Positions 45,455 through 56,327 of a DNA stretch of 64,000 nucleotides are shown piece by piece; position 1 is the stretch's first letter, and every line of letters starts with the position of its first letter. The position numbers and the translations under genes were made by a program. Below the pieces are notes generated by a model. It searched no databases. It saw nothing but the letters and a program-made list of their open reading frames with translations, and was not told where the DNA came from. This DNA comes from Stenocarpella maydis (Eukaryota > Ascomycota > Sordariomycetes > Diaporthales > Diaporthaceae). Location of the stretch: assembly GCA_002270565.1 (NCBI GenBank), contig NQMI01000027.1, positions 204,988-268,987 on the forward strand, in the 5' to 3' direction.

Positions 45455-48400
45455 GGGCAGCGCGGTTAGCCAGCAGCCACATGGGGGCAACGGGGACTTG
45501 GCCGGCCGGGGATGGCGGTGGCTCAACCTCCTCTGTACATGCGTTACGGGCGAGGACCTAAGCTCTGTCCCCAGTCCATCGGCCCACTTTTCGGTGACAT
45601 TCGTAGGATAATAGTTGGAAGAAGAGTGAACAAAATACGACTAGGTGGCGCAGCCCCAGCCATACCACGCCCATCTCGCATGGCATCAAGCCACTAAGAA
45701 CCGTATTGACGAGAGAAAGATGAGGTAAGCTCGGGTGCGTAGCCCGCGGACAAGACACTGCCACCTGGGCGGAAGGTTGAGGAGAGACCTGGGAACCCTA
45801 GTGACGCGACAAAGTCAGGAGGCTGTGGTACACGGCCGAGAGAAAGCCTGTCTCATCACCGCTTGGGCTGAGTTGATGGTTTGCTGGTCTCTTTGTCGGC
45901 ATGCTATGTGGTGGGTGGAAAAGCCGGCTTGCCGGGCGTATTCCCCCCAAGACTTGGCGGGACACACCTGCGTAACACAGGGGCGTATTCGAAAGCAGCG
46001 TACCGAATTAGCAACATGGCGCACGAGGGCTCCTACCCCCGGTCGCAAGCCGCTCTGGAGCCGCTGCCTGATCGTAGCGATGGCGCATAGAGGTACAGGC
46101 GAGACTAGCCGTGATGATAAGAATAATAATGGCGGCGGTAGTGGTGGGTTGTGGGTGTAGGTATTGTGAGAGTGTGCTGATGGTGGCAAAGCCCTGGGAA
46201 CCCGAGATGTGACAGCTCTCCTAGGGTCCGACCGGCGGTGTGAGATGCACCAAAGCAGATGCGGCATAGGGAGATGCTGCAACAAGTGCTGCCGCGTGGG
46301 GGTTGCAGGTCTCATTGATCTTGCTCGTCAAACACAATTGGCTCGAGTCCTCTTTCCCCTTGCGGTGTTCCGGCCTCGGGTCACCGAGCAAAGGTAAGAC
46401 GGGGGGAATATCTCTCGGGGTCCTGATGGGTGGCTGTGCCATGTACACCGATACAGAATGACCAACTCCCCCAACTTAGCACGGGACGGGGGAAGCGAGA
46501 TTTGGCAGCCTGGGGGTGGTGGTGATTACTGTTCCTCAAGAGCACCGGTGTAGACCCTGGCCGGTGTTGTGCCTGCATGCCCATAGGGCAGCTAGCGCTG
46601 CTCGCGAGACACGCCTTGTCAGGCCGTCGGCGAGCTCTTGTTCGTGGTGCTGCGGACTTGCATCCCCACAGGGTGAGACATGAGCTCATGAGCCCATGCC
46701 TACGTGTACAAGCTCTCATCCGTCTGCGTACAAGCCCTTGTCCGAGGGCCCCAGCCAAGGTGTACCGGTCGAGAACCGCTGCTGTGGGTGTGAGACTCGA
46801 CGAAGGTACCAGATGTCCTTCAGAGACATTGATGCCTCTCTGTTGCCCCTTGGGAGCTTGACGCCGGGGCGGCAGGATCGTGACACTTGGCACTTCACCA
46901 GGCACCGTCGGTATCGGAACACGGCTCGCAGAGCCTCAAGGTCCCAGCGGGTGAGGACGGCAGTGTGACCCGCCGCGCAGGCTTGACTGGGGAATCGCCT
47001 ACCACGGCCCCTTGGGGGCCGTTCCTGAACGTGGTGTTACTGCTCCTGGGTGCCGCCAATGCAGGCTGAGATGAGCGCACCGCCCCTGCGCCATGCTCCA
47101 GTCTGGCCGAGACAGGACTTGGGCCATCTACGCCGCGACAGATCCTTTGATGACGATAAGGCTGTAGGGCTGCATGTGGCATGCGAGTCTCGTACCAGGA
47201 GGTGGTGGTATTGGGGCAGCATGTTGCACCAAGGCAGCAAGTGCGCGAGAGAGCCTCATTGCCAGCGTCTCCACGACCTCGGTTGCCGAAAGATGCCCTT
47301 GCTCGAAGGCCAGTCTCTCCTCCTCACGTTGCGATGGAGGGCCCAAGGTCAAAACCAGGGCGCAAGAGTCCCGGGTCGCGAGTGCGCTCCAGATGCAGGT
47401 GATGTGTAAGCGGCGGAACCGAGTAGACGGGGACAGCAAGAACACGTTGGAATGAATTGTGATTCTAGAAAGTATTGCTTGCTGCCCGGGTTGTTCCGCC
47501 ACGGCTGCCGTTGACCGGCGGATTGGCCGGCAGTTTGGAAGCAGTTTCACACCGGCGCCATGGTACTCATGACTCTTTTGGGACCGATGACTCTGCTTAC
47601 CTGCATGCGTGGGTGAGACGAACTGCCTCATCGGTGGTGGTGATGATGACAAAACGGCTCACAAATCGTCTTGGACCTGGAAAGGCTTAGGCAATTCCAA
47701 CGGTGGTGAGGAGAATAGGACGGCGGTGACCAGGGCGCGGTGTGAGACTCGCCTGGACTCGAGCCGGGAATAGACGTGTCGAAACGGCGACAGAGGCACC
47801 TCGAAGGACACCCTCGTTCGGGTCCCATGCTGGCATGGGCCCACTTTGTCAGCCAGCTAGTGTGTTCGAGTGTCCCGTCTCGTGCTCACTGTGCGTGGAT
47901 GGTGACAAGTCAGATCCTGAGCGACAGAAAAGCCCAGTCGGGGCAATGCAGCCACCAAGTCCCACTGGACTGGTTCAGGGGAGGGAGGTTGGGAAACAGT
48001 AAGCAACCTTTGCTGCCGGGAATAGGCACCGTTGGCGCCGTGCTCGGGTCCTCAGCCCTATGTGTGTGCGTGTCGATCGTCTGGCTGCTGTACCAGGACT
48101 AGCAGGCCGTCCCGCCGTCCTATCCTATGCCTTGGCCCCCAAATAGACCCCAGCTAATTTGTTCCATTGCTTCCATGCCAGTATGCGTAGCACTTTGGCG
48201 AATGTCTCGGCCGGATTGGCTGGGGCCTGAGGCTGCATCTGTCATCCTCAATTTCGCTGCCTGGGTCGGTCAGCTTAGCTTGTCGTCTACCACATGGCAA
48301 GCAGGGGGCCCGAGTGGGTGTGGTATGGCAGGGCATCTGCGTGGGTGTCATTCCTGGCGTGGAGGCGCATCCTGTGCATCCGAGAAACCATGAATCCTTA

Positions 48401-48585
48401 GGTCATCCTTCGCCGGGGTGAGAGGCTGTGATGGTGCACCTACTGTGAATGATGGTGGTACCTGTCTATCGATGGAAGAGGCTGAAGACGGCACGAGCGG
48501 TTAGGGTCTGACTGAGAACGCAGTCTGATGTCTTCTCCCAGCCGGGGAGGCGAGAATACAACCTCAGCAACACATCACCTCTCGC
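45455..48585. other. gene desert before the repeat-protein gene
   Basis: About 3.1 kb without a supported gene. Minus frames at 45815-46315, 46381-46905 and 47128-47652 reach 166-174 codons but have biased composition, no domains and no splice partners. Trinucleotide-rich GGTGGTGAT words occur near 46513 and 47634. The final 200 bp are the promoter region of the repeat protein. Confidence 0.5.
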
Positions 48586-48594
48586 CTATATAAG
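48586..48594 (+). promoter_or_regulatory. TATA box of the repeat-protein gene
   Basis: CTATATAAG lies about 170 bp upstream of the ATG at 48758. It is followed by a CA- and CT-rich, G-poor leader of about 140 nt, the arrangement seen at strongly expressed filamentous-fungal genes. No other gene in the window shows so clear a TATA-plus-leader design. Confidence 0.7.
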
Positions 48595-48757
48595 ACCTTG
48601 TCGTCTGGCCTTGAGATCCAGTCCTCCAGCTCATCATCATCATCACCAACCTCAACAAGCAAAGTATTCCAAATAAGCAAACACACAAATACTTCTCAAG
48701 CCACCACCACCTCACACACCCTCATCCACTCCAAACAAAACCCCACCACTAAATACA

Positions 48758-48985
48758 ATGGCTGTCTTCTCCATCATCTCCAACGAGCGCCCCATGCTCT
48801 ACGGCCGCTCCGGCTACAACTCCAAGCCCAACGGTGGCGACGACGATGACAAGAACCAGGGCCGCTCCGGATATAACTCCAAGCCCAACGGTGATGACGA
48901 CGACAAGAACCAGGGTCGCTCCGGCTACAACTCAAAGCCCGACGACGACGACAAGGACAACAAGAGGTCGCTCAACTTCGCCTAA
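48758..48985 (+). CDS. small triple-repeat protein, GRSGYNSKP/DDDDK units
   Basis: Intronless frame of 75 aa starting MAVFSIISNERPMLY, then three tandem units: residues 16-34 (GRSGYNSKPNGG plus DDDDKNQ), 35-52 (same with one Gly fewer) and 53-69 (GRSGYNSKP, DDDDKDNK). A tail RSLNFA ends the protein. Units are 57, 54 and about 51 nt. Between units 1 and 2 several differences are third-position (GGC/GGA, TAC/TAT), so protein sequence looks constrained. There is no signal peptide, Cys or membrane segment. One dibasic KR (69-70) is the only Kex2-like site. Each unit holds one Tyr in a Gly-Tyr-Asn context and an enterokinase-like DDDDK. A TATA box and A/C-rich leader argue for strong expression. 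I do not recognise the family. It could be a hydrophilic stress protein, a peptide precursor or a signalling peptide; none is shown. Confidence 0.8.
   Translation: MAVFSIISNERPMLYGRSGYNSKPNGGDDDDKNQGRSGYNSKPNGDDDDKNQGRSGYNSKPDDDDKDNKRSLNFA
48803..48964 (+). repeat. in-frame 54/57-bp coding repeat (3 units)
   Basis: Three direct repeats encode the GRSGYNSKP units at 48803-48859, 48860-48913 and from 48914. Lengths are multiples of three, so unit gain or loss would keep the reading frame. Confidence 0.9.
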
Positions 48986-49444
48986 TTGGCCCGGACTCAG
49001 ACGACTAGAGTGCCGGTTCATCACGGCGACTCGCCACAGCCAGCGCAGGCTCTGTCCATAAGAGGGATCCAGATCGGCCCAGATATCCCGCGCTGGCTGC
49101 TGTATACCATGAACCCTAGAACAGAGAGGCCCAGGCTGATATCGGCGTTGCGGTTGTCACTTCACCATCCCTTGACCCACGACCGAAAATGGTCATTCCC
49201 CTGTATCATATTCCCTTGAACACACCGAGACACCAATTCCCAACCCTGTCACTGCACCTTGCTTTTTGGGCGGGCAATTGGAATTCGACTGGCGAGAAAC
49301 GGAGCACATTGGTCATGTATAGCATCTCATGTAATGGTCGAGTGGCTTTGGTTGCACTGGGCACCACAATCGTCTCATACCCTGGATTGGCGTTGGGGAT
49401 ATTAGACTAGAGCAGACAAAGATGACATACGTCTAGATCTTAAT
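48986..49444. other. convergent 3' flanks
   Basis: Lies between the stop of the plus-strand repeat protein and the recovered stop of minus-strand MSS1. It holds their 3' UTRs. No gene is supported. Confidence 0.55.
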
Positions 49445-51282
49445 TCACTTTCCTACACAAAACCTTCAAGCAAGTCAGCAAATGGTCTCCTCGTGCAATA
49501 CTTGGTTCGACTGAAATCAGGGTTGGGGGCGCATTACTTCTCGAAGATGACTCCCAGCACCTCCTCCACGTCACCGGCATCTCCACGGCCGGTGATTCTA
49601 GCCAAGCAATCCCCTGCGTACCGGAGGTGCTCCGCAGCAAGAACAATGTCAGGGTCGTCACCCACACCACCCACCGCCGGGCTCCCAGCCTCAGCCTGGC
49701 CCATGAAATCCTCAAGATGTAGCCGGCACTGTGCCAGGAGTTGTCGCTGTCTCTCTGTTCCTCCGAGGAGATCCTGCATGTCTTCGGGTAGGGACGTCAG
49801 CTCCTCAAATTTGCGTACTAGGCTTTGTGTGAGGCGGTGGATGCCACCAGGGTCTTTGTCTAGGGATTCAGGTGGCTCATTTGCCTTCGCGCAGGAGATT
49901 ATGCGAGGCCCTGACAGAGTCCCAACATGTGCATGAACAGATGAGCCAAACTCCTTCAGGAGTGTTTCCAGCATCGACTTATCGACCGATTCGCACTTGT
50001 TGACCGCGATGATATGTTGTTCGGCTTTGGCTGCCAACTGCAGCGTCTCGGTGTCATAGTTGATAAAATGTGTGCCGTCTACGCGCCGCTCGATTGAGGC
50101 AAGGACGATGATGACATCGGAGCCGAGTGCCTTCAGGCGTGCCCTTCGGATGCCTTCCTCTTCGACAGGTCCAATAGCGCCATCTGTCGACAGCGAGGAG
50201 GTCCTGATGCCAGCGGTATCGGCAAACGTGCAGAGATAGCCACCGATATCAAGGCTTGCTTCCACGATATCCCGCGTCGTGCCAGCCTCACGGGATACGA
50301 TCGAGGCCTCCCTCCCAACAATCAAGTTCATCAGCGAACTCTTTCCCACATTCGGTGGGCCCAGGAGTGCAATCCGGATGCCCTTTCTGAGCAACTCCGT
50401 CCTTTGCCCGGCCATCTCATGGACATCGATCAGCCGTAAGATCCGCTGCACCATGCTCGTCACGTTCTGCAACAGCTCTCGGGGCGACTCGTCAAAGTGC
50501 TGGTCCTCTGAGAAGTCGATGAGCGCCTCAATCTCGCCCCTGGCGAGAAGAAGCTGCTCCCGCCAAGAATCATAGGTCTGGCCACGGGCGGCCGAGTTGC
50601 CGCGCACTGCTGTACGGCGCTGCTGCTCCGTTTCGGCGTCCAGAACATCGCTGAGAGACTCGACCTGCGAGAGGTCGAGGCGATCGTTGAGGAAGGCGCG
50701 CTTCGTGAACTCGCCAGGCTCGGCATAGCGGATGCTGTTTTCAGAGGCGCGATCGGAAGAGCAGCGGGGAATCGCGCGCAGTACGGCCTTCACGGTGGCA
50801 GGGCCGCCGTGAGTGTGCAGCTCCAGGACGTCTTCGCCAGTGACAGTCCTTGGTGCGGGGAAGTACAGGACCAGGGCCTCCGAGTCGAGAATTTCCGCCG
50901 GCCCTGTGCGCTCTGGATCACAGAGCGTCCGGACCGCAGCATACCGAGGCTTTGGGAATTGCCTTCCCGGGCAGAGCTTCTGGTAGATATCCACACATGC
51001 CCGTCCGGAGACTCGAATGACGGCTACGCCAGCCCTGCCCTGGGCCGAGGATAGGGCGTAAATGGTGTCATCTTTTGGCTGGTCCGCTATGAAATTGATA
51101 CGATCCGATGTAAAGCCGCCTTGAGAGCTCTTGGCCTGGGAGGCCTGTGTAGTGCTCTTGTGTCCATATCGATGAGCAGAGCCAGCAGACTGCAGGGGCC
51201 TGCGGGCAACAATGTGTGATGATGCTTCGAGACCTTTAGGAAAAGTCCGAGTTCCAATGGCTATGCGCCCATACCGGTACAT
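49445..51282 (-). CDS. MSS1: mitochondrial tRNA modification GTPase MnmE/Mss1
   Basis: With Mto1 it makes the 5-carboxymethylaminomethyl group on wobble uridine of mitochondrial tRNAs. Two minus-strand exons, 51282-49538 and 49463-49445, give 587 aa. An Arg-rich, acid-free N-terminus (MYRYGRIAIGTRTFPKG) fits a mitochondrial presequence. The N-terminal tetrahydrofolate-binding domain begins near DDTIYALSSAQGRAGVAVIR. The G domain has GPPNVGKSS, GTTRDIVE with its K-loop, DTAGIR and NKCE. Read without splicing, the frame stops at VIFEK and lacks the family's C-terminal Cys motif. The intron 49537-49464 (GTAATG, CTGAC branch, AAG acceptor) adds a 19-nt exon giving FCVGK plus stop, which restores the invariant C-terminal Cys. 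It is divergent from MAK16, separated by 426 bp. Confidence 0.94.
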
Positions 51283-51708
51283 TGACCAGTCGTGTTGACG
51301 TGGTGAGTTGTGTCAAAAGTCGGTTATGGATCCTCATATGACAACTGGGGAAGAGCTGATACTGGAAGCTGCAGTGAGAAACACGGAGTTTATTCGTGAG
51401 CAGCACAGAATGTACCAAAGTACCGAAGTATAGCATAGCGTGCTTAGTGTACGGAGTACGGATACACTAAAATGTTATTGCGAAAGCTTGGGACCCATAT
51501 TCCCGGCTAGGGAGAAGGCCATTGGTCAATAATTGCAAATCCCCAGGCAAGGATTCGATGGCAAAGGGACTTACTTTATCGATACCATTTTTTTTCCTTG
51601 GGAGAATGCGACCTCTTTCTCTTGAGCAACTGCCCGCCCCCATCTCGCCTCCGCCAACGCTCCAGCTCCGAGGACAGCAACATCACGAGTCCTTGATTGT
51701 CGCCCATA
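51283..51708. promoter_or_regulatory. bidirectional MSS1-MAK16 promoter region
   Basis: This 426-bp region separates two divergent translation-related genes. It contains an inverted CCAAT box (ATTGG, near 51521-51525) and an imperfect inverted repeat at 51446-51468 with AGTGTA/TACACT arms around CGGAGTACGG. Shared regulation is plausible but only inferred. Confidence 0.5.
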
Positions 51709-52823
51709 ATGGCTTCCGACGAGATTGTTTGGCAATACATCAGTAAGACAACATGGGTCTTGAGAATTGTGCTCAGGGCAGAATGCTGACCGGCTTGCAG
51801 ACCAAAACTTCTGTGCATTCAAGATACGGACACCCAACAACCAAAAGCAGACCAACTTTTGCCGCAACGAGTACAATGTCACCGGCCTCTGCAACCGACA
51901 ATCCTGCCCTCTGGCCAACAGCCGATATGCCTCTGTTCGCCCTCACCCGGACAAGCCAAACGTGCTTTACCTCTACATGAAGACCGTCGAGCGTGCACAC
52001 ATGCCGAACCGCTTGTGGGAGAAGATACGACTGCCTGCAAACCCTCAAGAAGCACTAGCCATGGTTGACGAGAAACTGATGTACGGAATCACCATAGGCT
52101 CCTGCTCGCATCTCGCATCTCGTGTGCGATACTGACTCTGCCCTCTGCAGGTACTGGCCAGACTTCCTCAGGCTCAAGGCCAAACAACGAGTATGGCGCC
52201 TCAACCGAGTGGCGACCCGCATGCGAAAACTAGCCGCCGAGGAGGAGAGACTTGGCGAGAAGCTTGTGCCCAAGCTGGCGCCCAAGGTGAAGCACCGCGA
52301 AACCGCCCGCGAACGCAAGGCAGAAGCAGCCGCAAGGCTGGAGAAGACGATCGAGAGGGAGCTACTCGAGAGACTACGACAAGGTGCCTACGGCGACCAA
52401 CCTCTGAACGTGTCACAGAAGATCTGGGAGAAGGTGCTCAACGGCCTCGAGAAGGAGGGCCAAGGTGTCCGGGACAAGGACATGGATGAAGGTGTTGATG
52501 AGGATGAGGAGGATGCCGAAAAGGAGTTTGAAGAGGAGGAACAGGACGAGCTCGAGGGTAACGTTGAGTACGTGAGCGACGTCGAAGAGAGCGACGAGGA
52601 CCTTGCCGATCTCGAAGACTGGATGGCCAGCGAGGAGGACGATGATTCCGAGGCAGACGACTCACAGGAGGAGGATAGCGGAGAGGAGACGGGCAAGGTT
52701 GGCAAGGCTAAGGCTGGCGACAAGCGTAAGAAGGCTGCCAAGAAGGTACTGAAGGGCAGGAAGAAGACCAAGGAGCAGGAACTGGAGGAGGAGACGAGCA
52801 GAGAGAAGTTGCTCGCATTCTAG
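51709..52823 (+). CDS. MAK16: ribosome biogenesis factor Mak16
   Basis: Nucleolar protein needed for 60S subunit assembly, acting with Rpf1 in early pre-60S particles. Three exons, 51709-51742, 51801-52080 and 52151-52823, give 328 aa. [22 protein letters not shown] opens the Mak16/L28e-like domain. [23 protein letters not shown] carries the conserved Cys set expected to bind a metal cluster. [11 protein letters not shown] and [16 protein letters not shown] (joined across intron 2) follow. APKVKHRE and [11 protein letters not shown] are family blocks. The C-terminus is a long acidic tract and then a Lys-rich nucleolar-type segment. The first exon codes only 11 residues; reading the downstream ATG instead would lose the conserved start. 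Confidence 0.95.
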
Positions 52824-53520
52824 TCGCACATTCCGGCAGGGCGTTGTGGGAACAGGAAAATCGGTGTGTTTTGCCGTCGGAGGGGACTGAGGTGGCAGGT
52901 GAACGGGTTCCTTTCGGGATCTTTGAAGTTTGGAATTCCCGCGTTGCTTATTTCCTGCTGGGAGAAGGAGTCATTGAAAGCAAGGCCCCCCGTCTCTTGT
53001 GAAGAAGCCCTGGAGGTATCCCCCAAACGATGTGCCTCTGCCCATCTCCGTGTTGGGAGGTGCGAGGAAGGCCGCATTTCTGAATGGATCTTAAGAGACA
53101 ACATGTTTGATACCCTCAGTGTCAGCGTGCAATTGAAACATTTAATGATATCCAAAATTGTACTGTGATCACCGGGTCCAATTTCAAACGGCAGCGTGCT
53201 CTCTCGAATAATGATGATGCTCTAACAAATGGGGACAGTATCACACCTTCGTCCTCGTCACGTTCTATTGTCATTGTTTGAGGAAACGGCACGTCGAGTA
53301 AATACGTATTATTGGAGAGTGCCGTGTCGTTTAATACGGAAGAGTGGGTACTTCCGGGCCAGTCTAGCCTTGCAGGGGAGGTTGAGCCAGCTGCTGCCAG
53401 CTGTCCACAGACGGCAGCACGAGCCCCCACCAGCGTCGAAAAGATTTGAGTGCCTTTGCATTTGTGTCAGCCAACCAGTCTTCCACCCTTCAACCGCAAA
53501 GCATCACCACCACAGCCAAC
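52824..53520. other. MAK16-RPS24 intergenic region
   Basis: Holds the MAK16 3' UTR and the RPS24 promoter and leader. No gene is supported. The last 60 nt are CA/CT-rich as expected for a 5' leader. Confidence 0.55.
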
Positions 53521-54144
53521 ATGTCTGAGTCCATCACCATCCGCACTCGGCGGTTCATCCGAAACCCCCTGCTTGGAAGGGTATGTAGTTTCCGCGACTG
53601 TATGAACTCGAGGACGAATTGCTGACAATCCAACAGAAGCAGATGGTGGTGCAAGTTCTCGCGCTTCCCGTTTGCCTCGAGCGCTGCTAACAAAATCATC
53701 CAGTGACATCCTCCACCCTGGCCACGCCGGCATCGCGAAGAACGACCTCCGAGACCGACTCGCCCAGCTGTACAAGGCTTCTGCCGAGCAGGTCAGCGTC
53801 TTTGGCCTGAGGACTCACTTCGGTGGTGGCAAGACCACCGGATTCGCGCTCGTCTACGACTCTGTTGAGGCTCTGAAGAAGTTCGAGCCACGACACCGCC
53901 TCGTATGTTGGATTCCGAGGGTTCCATCCCGGTCGCAGGATGCTAACAATTCCACAGGTCCGTGTCGGCCTCGCTGTCAAGCCCGAGAGAGCCTCCCGCC
54001 AACAGCGTACGTACAACCAACCGATTAGCCCGCCCACGACACGCGATATTAACTGTGACAACAGGCAAGCAACGCAAGAACCGCATGAAGACCCTCCGTG
54101 GCACCGCGAAGGTCAAGGGCGCGAAGGCGAAGAAGGACAAATAA
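53521..54144 (+). CDS. RPS24: 40S ribosomal protein eS24
   Basis: Component of the small ribosomal subunit. Five exons: 53521-53580, 53637-53650, 53704-53902, 53958-54006 and 54065-54144, giving 133 aa, the usual eS24 size. [20 protein letters not shown] joins KQMVV, then [41 protein letters not shown] and [22 protein letters not shown]; the Lys-rich tail ends KAKKDK. Exon 2 is only 14 nt. The following intron must start GCAAGT (53651), because every nearby GT donor puts the frame into TGA at exon 3, so it is a GC-AG intron with branch GCTAAC. All joins reproduce eS24 without gaps. Confidence 0.96.
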
Positions 54145-55535
54145 ACGGTTCACGGACATGGGGGCATGATGACTGGGCGTTGATAGGCATGGCTTTGGCA
54201 TGGCTTCGTATCTTGGTTCAACCAGCAAAATGGGCCTGACGGTCAGGCAACACAAGAAAATGGAGTAACGTCGATTTGCACAAACCTACGCCCCGCTTTC
54301 AGAGGTCCGTATGCGAACACCACGAGGATGATACCCAGACATCTGATACATACTCAATGACAACGGTCCCGGAGCAACCACGACGACCAAACGAATTATC
54401 AACCCGCAGCATCGAGCACCCCGGAGGAATTCTGCAAGCCCGGGCTTGCGCGCGACCCTTTTTATGGGCTCCTACAGAAGCCGCTTGCCCGTCTGCGTGG
54501 GCGACAATGTTGCCTTATGGGTTGTCACATGCCAAGTTAGACCGAATACCATCGCACTCATGCTTTCCCTACCGAAAACCCGTCCCCGCGCGACTAGAGG
54601 CACTGAACCCGAGGCTTCTCTACCATGGCGATGCCGCATCCAGCCATCCCGCTGTTAGTCTGCGTGAGGGATACAGGTGGGATTTGTCCCATCCGTAGAT
54701 TACACCTGTCTGAGTCTGTAACTGTGCCTGTAAAATTGAAGCCTCAAAAGGGATTGTAGCAAATCAGTTGCCGTTGCTAACTTTCTTGGCGGGCTGACTG
54801 AAAGACGCGACTGGATGATAGGGCACGGAGGGGAACAGGCTCTGAATTCTGTGCTTGTTGGCGCGATGGTATTTACACGGTGTGGCTCGCTAATGCCTGT
54901 ATAAGGACTGCCTTCTGGGAAGCAAATGTTTTTTGGACTTGGACAATTAGTTTGGCCATTGGGCCTTGTTGTTGTGGCACTCTGTGGATTCTGCGGTAGA
55001 CACCTGGGCAACCCGGGCTCCGTATTACAGGGGCGCAGCTTGGTCCATCCAGGCAGCTCCAGTGGTTGGAGGGGCCGGCTGGCCGGTGCAGAGCAGAGCG
55101 CAACCTGAGACAAGGACAACTCGAGAGTGACAATGCAACCCGCATAACGGCCCAAACCAAGACCCCATCCTCGGAAACCCAATCTCACACTCGCACACTC
55201 ACCCTCGACCCACAGATCAGGCAATCTTGTGCTGTCAATCTAGTCAAGGCTAAAACCTTGAGCGAAAACATTGCTGGGCAGCAGCGAAAGATTCCAGCGA
55301 CAGAACGAGGTCGACTGTGCTCCAGACTTCGAGCAGCTCGAGGCAGCGCTGATCGTTATCCCACCTGCGCCCTGCGCCCTGCGCCCTGTACCCCCTCCTT
55401 CCACACCGACTCGACCTGCCAGTGAAGCACGGAGCACACAACCCTCTGCCTGTCGTCGACAAAGCAAACCGCTAGGGCAGCCTCTGCTGCATTCACGAAG
55501 CACAATACAGAGGAATCCAGCCGCCGCCCGCAACC
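54145..55535. other. RPS24-MSO1 intergenic region
   Basis: About 1.4 kb with no supported gene. Frames at 54276-54698 and 54700-55224 (140 and 174 codons) show no domain. A CGCCCTG triple repeat lies near 55367-55388, and the C/A-rich leader of MSO1 runs up to 55535. Confidence 0.5.
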
Positions 55536-56327
55536 ATGGCGTCCTGGTACTCCAACATCCTCACTAACACCACATCCCGCATCACAAACCTCCAGCGCTC
55601 CGTCTTCGCCTCCGAGGCCGACGGCGACACCGACGACGACACACATGTATGCCGCGTCCTAAGGCAGTACTACACCGAGAATGGCCGCCCGCTGCCCAAC
55701 TGGCTCCCGCCCGACCCAAAGGCGCCGCCTCCCGCGCCCATAATCCAGCAGAACTCGGGACCAGCGGCGTCCCGTTATGGGGCTGCACCACAACAAGGGG
55801 CCGGTCAGAGTGGGCTGAGCAGCCTGTGGGATAACAACCGCGGGGCGGGCAGGGGCGCCGGGGCAGCAGCAGGGAGCCGGAACCCCTTCGCGCGCAACGC
55901 CGCCACGCCAGATCCTGCGGGGAGAGAGGCTGTCCAGACGCGGCCACTGCCGAGCCAGCGGGCGGGAAGCGTGCAGAGCAACAGCGTGGACATGGGCGCC
56001 GGGGGAGGGGGCGGCGCGTCGAGCGCGCAGGACAGGCTGCGACAGCGGCTTTACGGGGGCGGTGCCAGGACGACGTCGCCGTCAAGCTCCACGGGGCCCT
56101 TTGCGCCTCCGCCTGCGCAGCAGGGGGGCGGTGGCACGCCGTCGCGGAGCAGGGGCGGCTCCACAGCGAACGCCAGCAGTGGCGATTATGACCCCTACGG
56201 ACCGGGCGGCCAGTTCGACTCCGGCAGCGGCGGAGGCGGAGGCGGAGGTGGAGGCAATAGGTACGGTGGTCTGCCAACTGGGCCGAGGAGGATGGGGGGT
56301 TTGCCCAGCGGCCCGCGGATGAGATAG
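55536..56327 (+). CDS. MSO1: Mso1-like Sec1-binding exocytosis protein
   Basis: Small protein that binds Sec1 and membranes at sites of secretion and helps SNARE-mediated vesicle fusion. A single exon gives 263 aa. The N-terminal 60 residues carry the Mso1 Sec1-binding block: MASWYSNILTNTTSRITNL, then SEADGDTDDDTHVCRVLRQYY and GRPLPNWLPPDPKAP. The remainder is disordered, rich in Gly, Ala, Pro and Ser. It contains SSAQDRLRQRLYGGGAR, a short amphipathic element, a poly-Gly run near residue 235 and paired GGLPTGPRR/GGLPSGPRMR motifs at the end. Glycine-coding GC-rich repeats inflate overlapping frames on both strands, which are not genes. The function is taken from the family. Confidence 0.88.
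   Translation: MASWYSNILTNTTSRITNLQRSVFASEADGDTDDDTHVCRVLRQYYTENGRPLPNWLPPDPKAPPPAPIIQQNSGPAASRYGAAPQQGAGQSGLSSLWDNNRGAGRGAGAAAGSRNPFARNAATPDPAGREAVQTRPLPSQRAGSVQSNSVDMGAGGGGGASSAQDRLRQRLYGGGARTTSPSSSTGPFAPPPAQQGGGGTPSRSRGGSTANASSGDYDPYGPGGQFDSGSGGGGGGGGGNRYGGLPTGPRRMGGLPSGPRMR

Noticed and set aside
47128..47652. 174-codon minus frame in the 47-kb desert
   Set aside because: No recognisable motif, no neighbouring exon and no leader.
48758..48985. Dikaritin-type ribosomal peptide precursor
   Set aside because: There is no signal peptide, no Kex2 site between units and no UstYa-like or peptidase gene nearby, so the class cannot be claimed.
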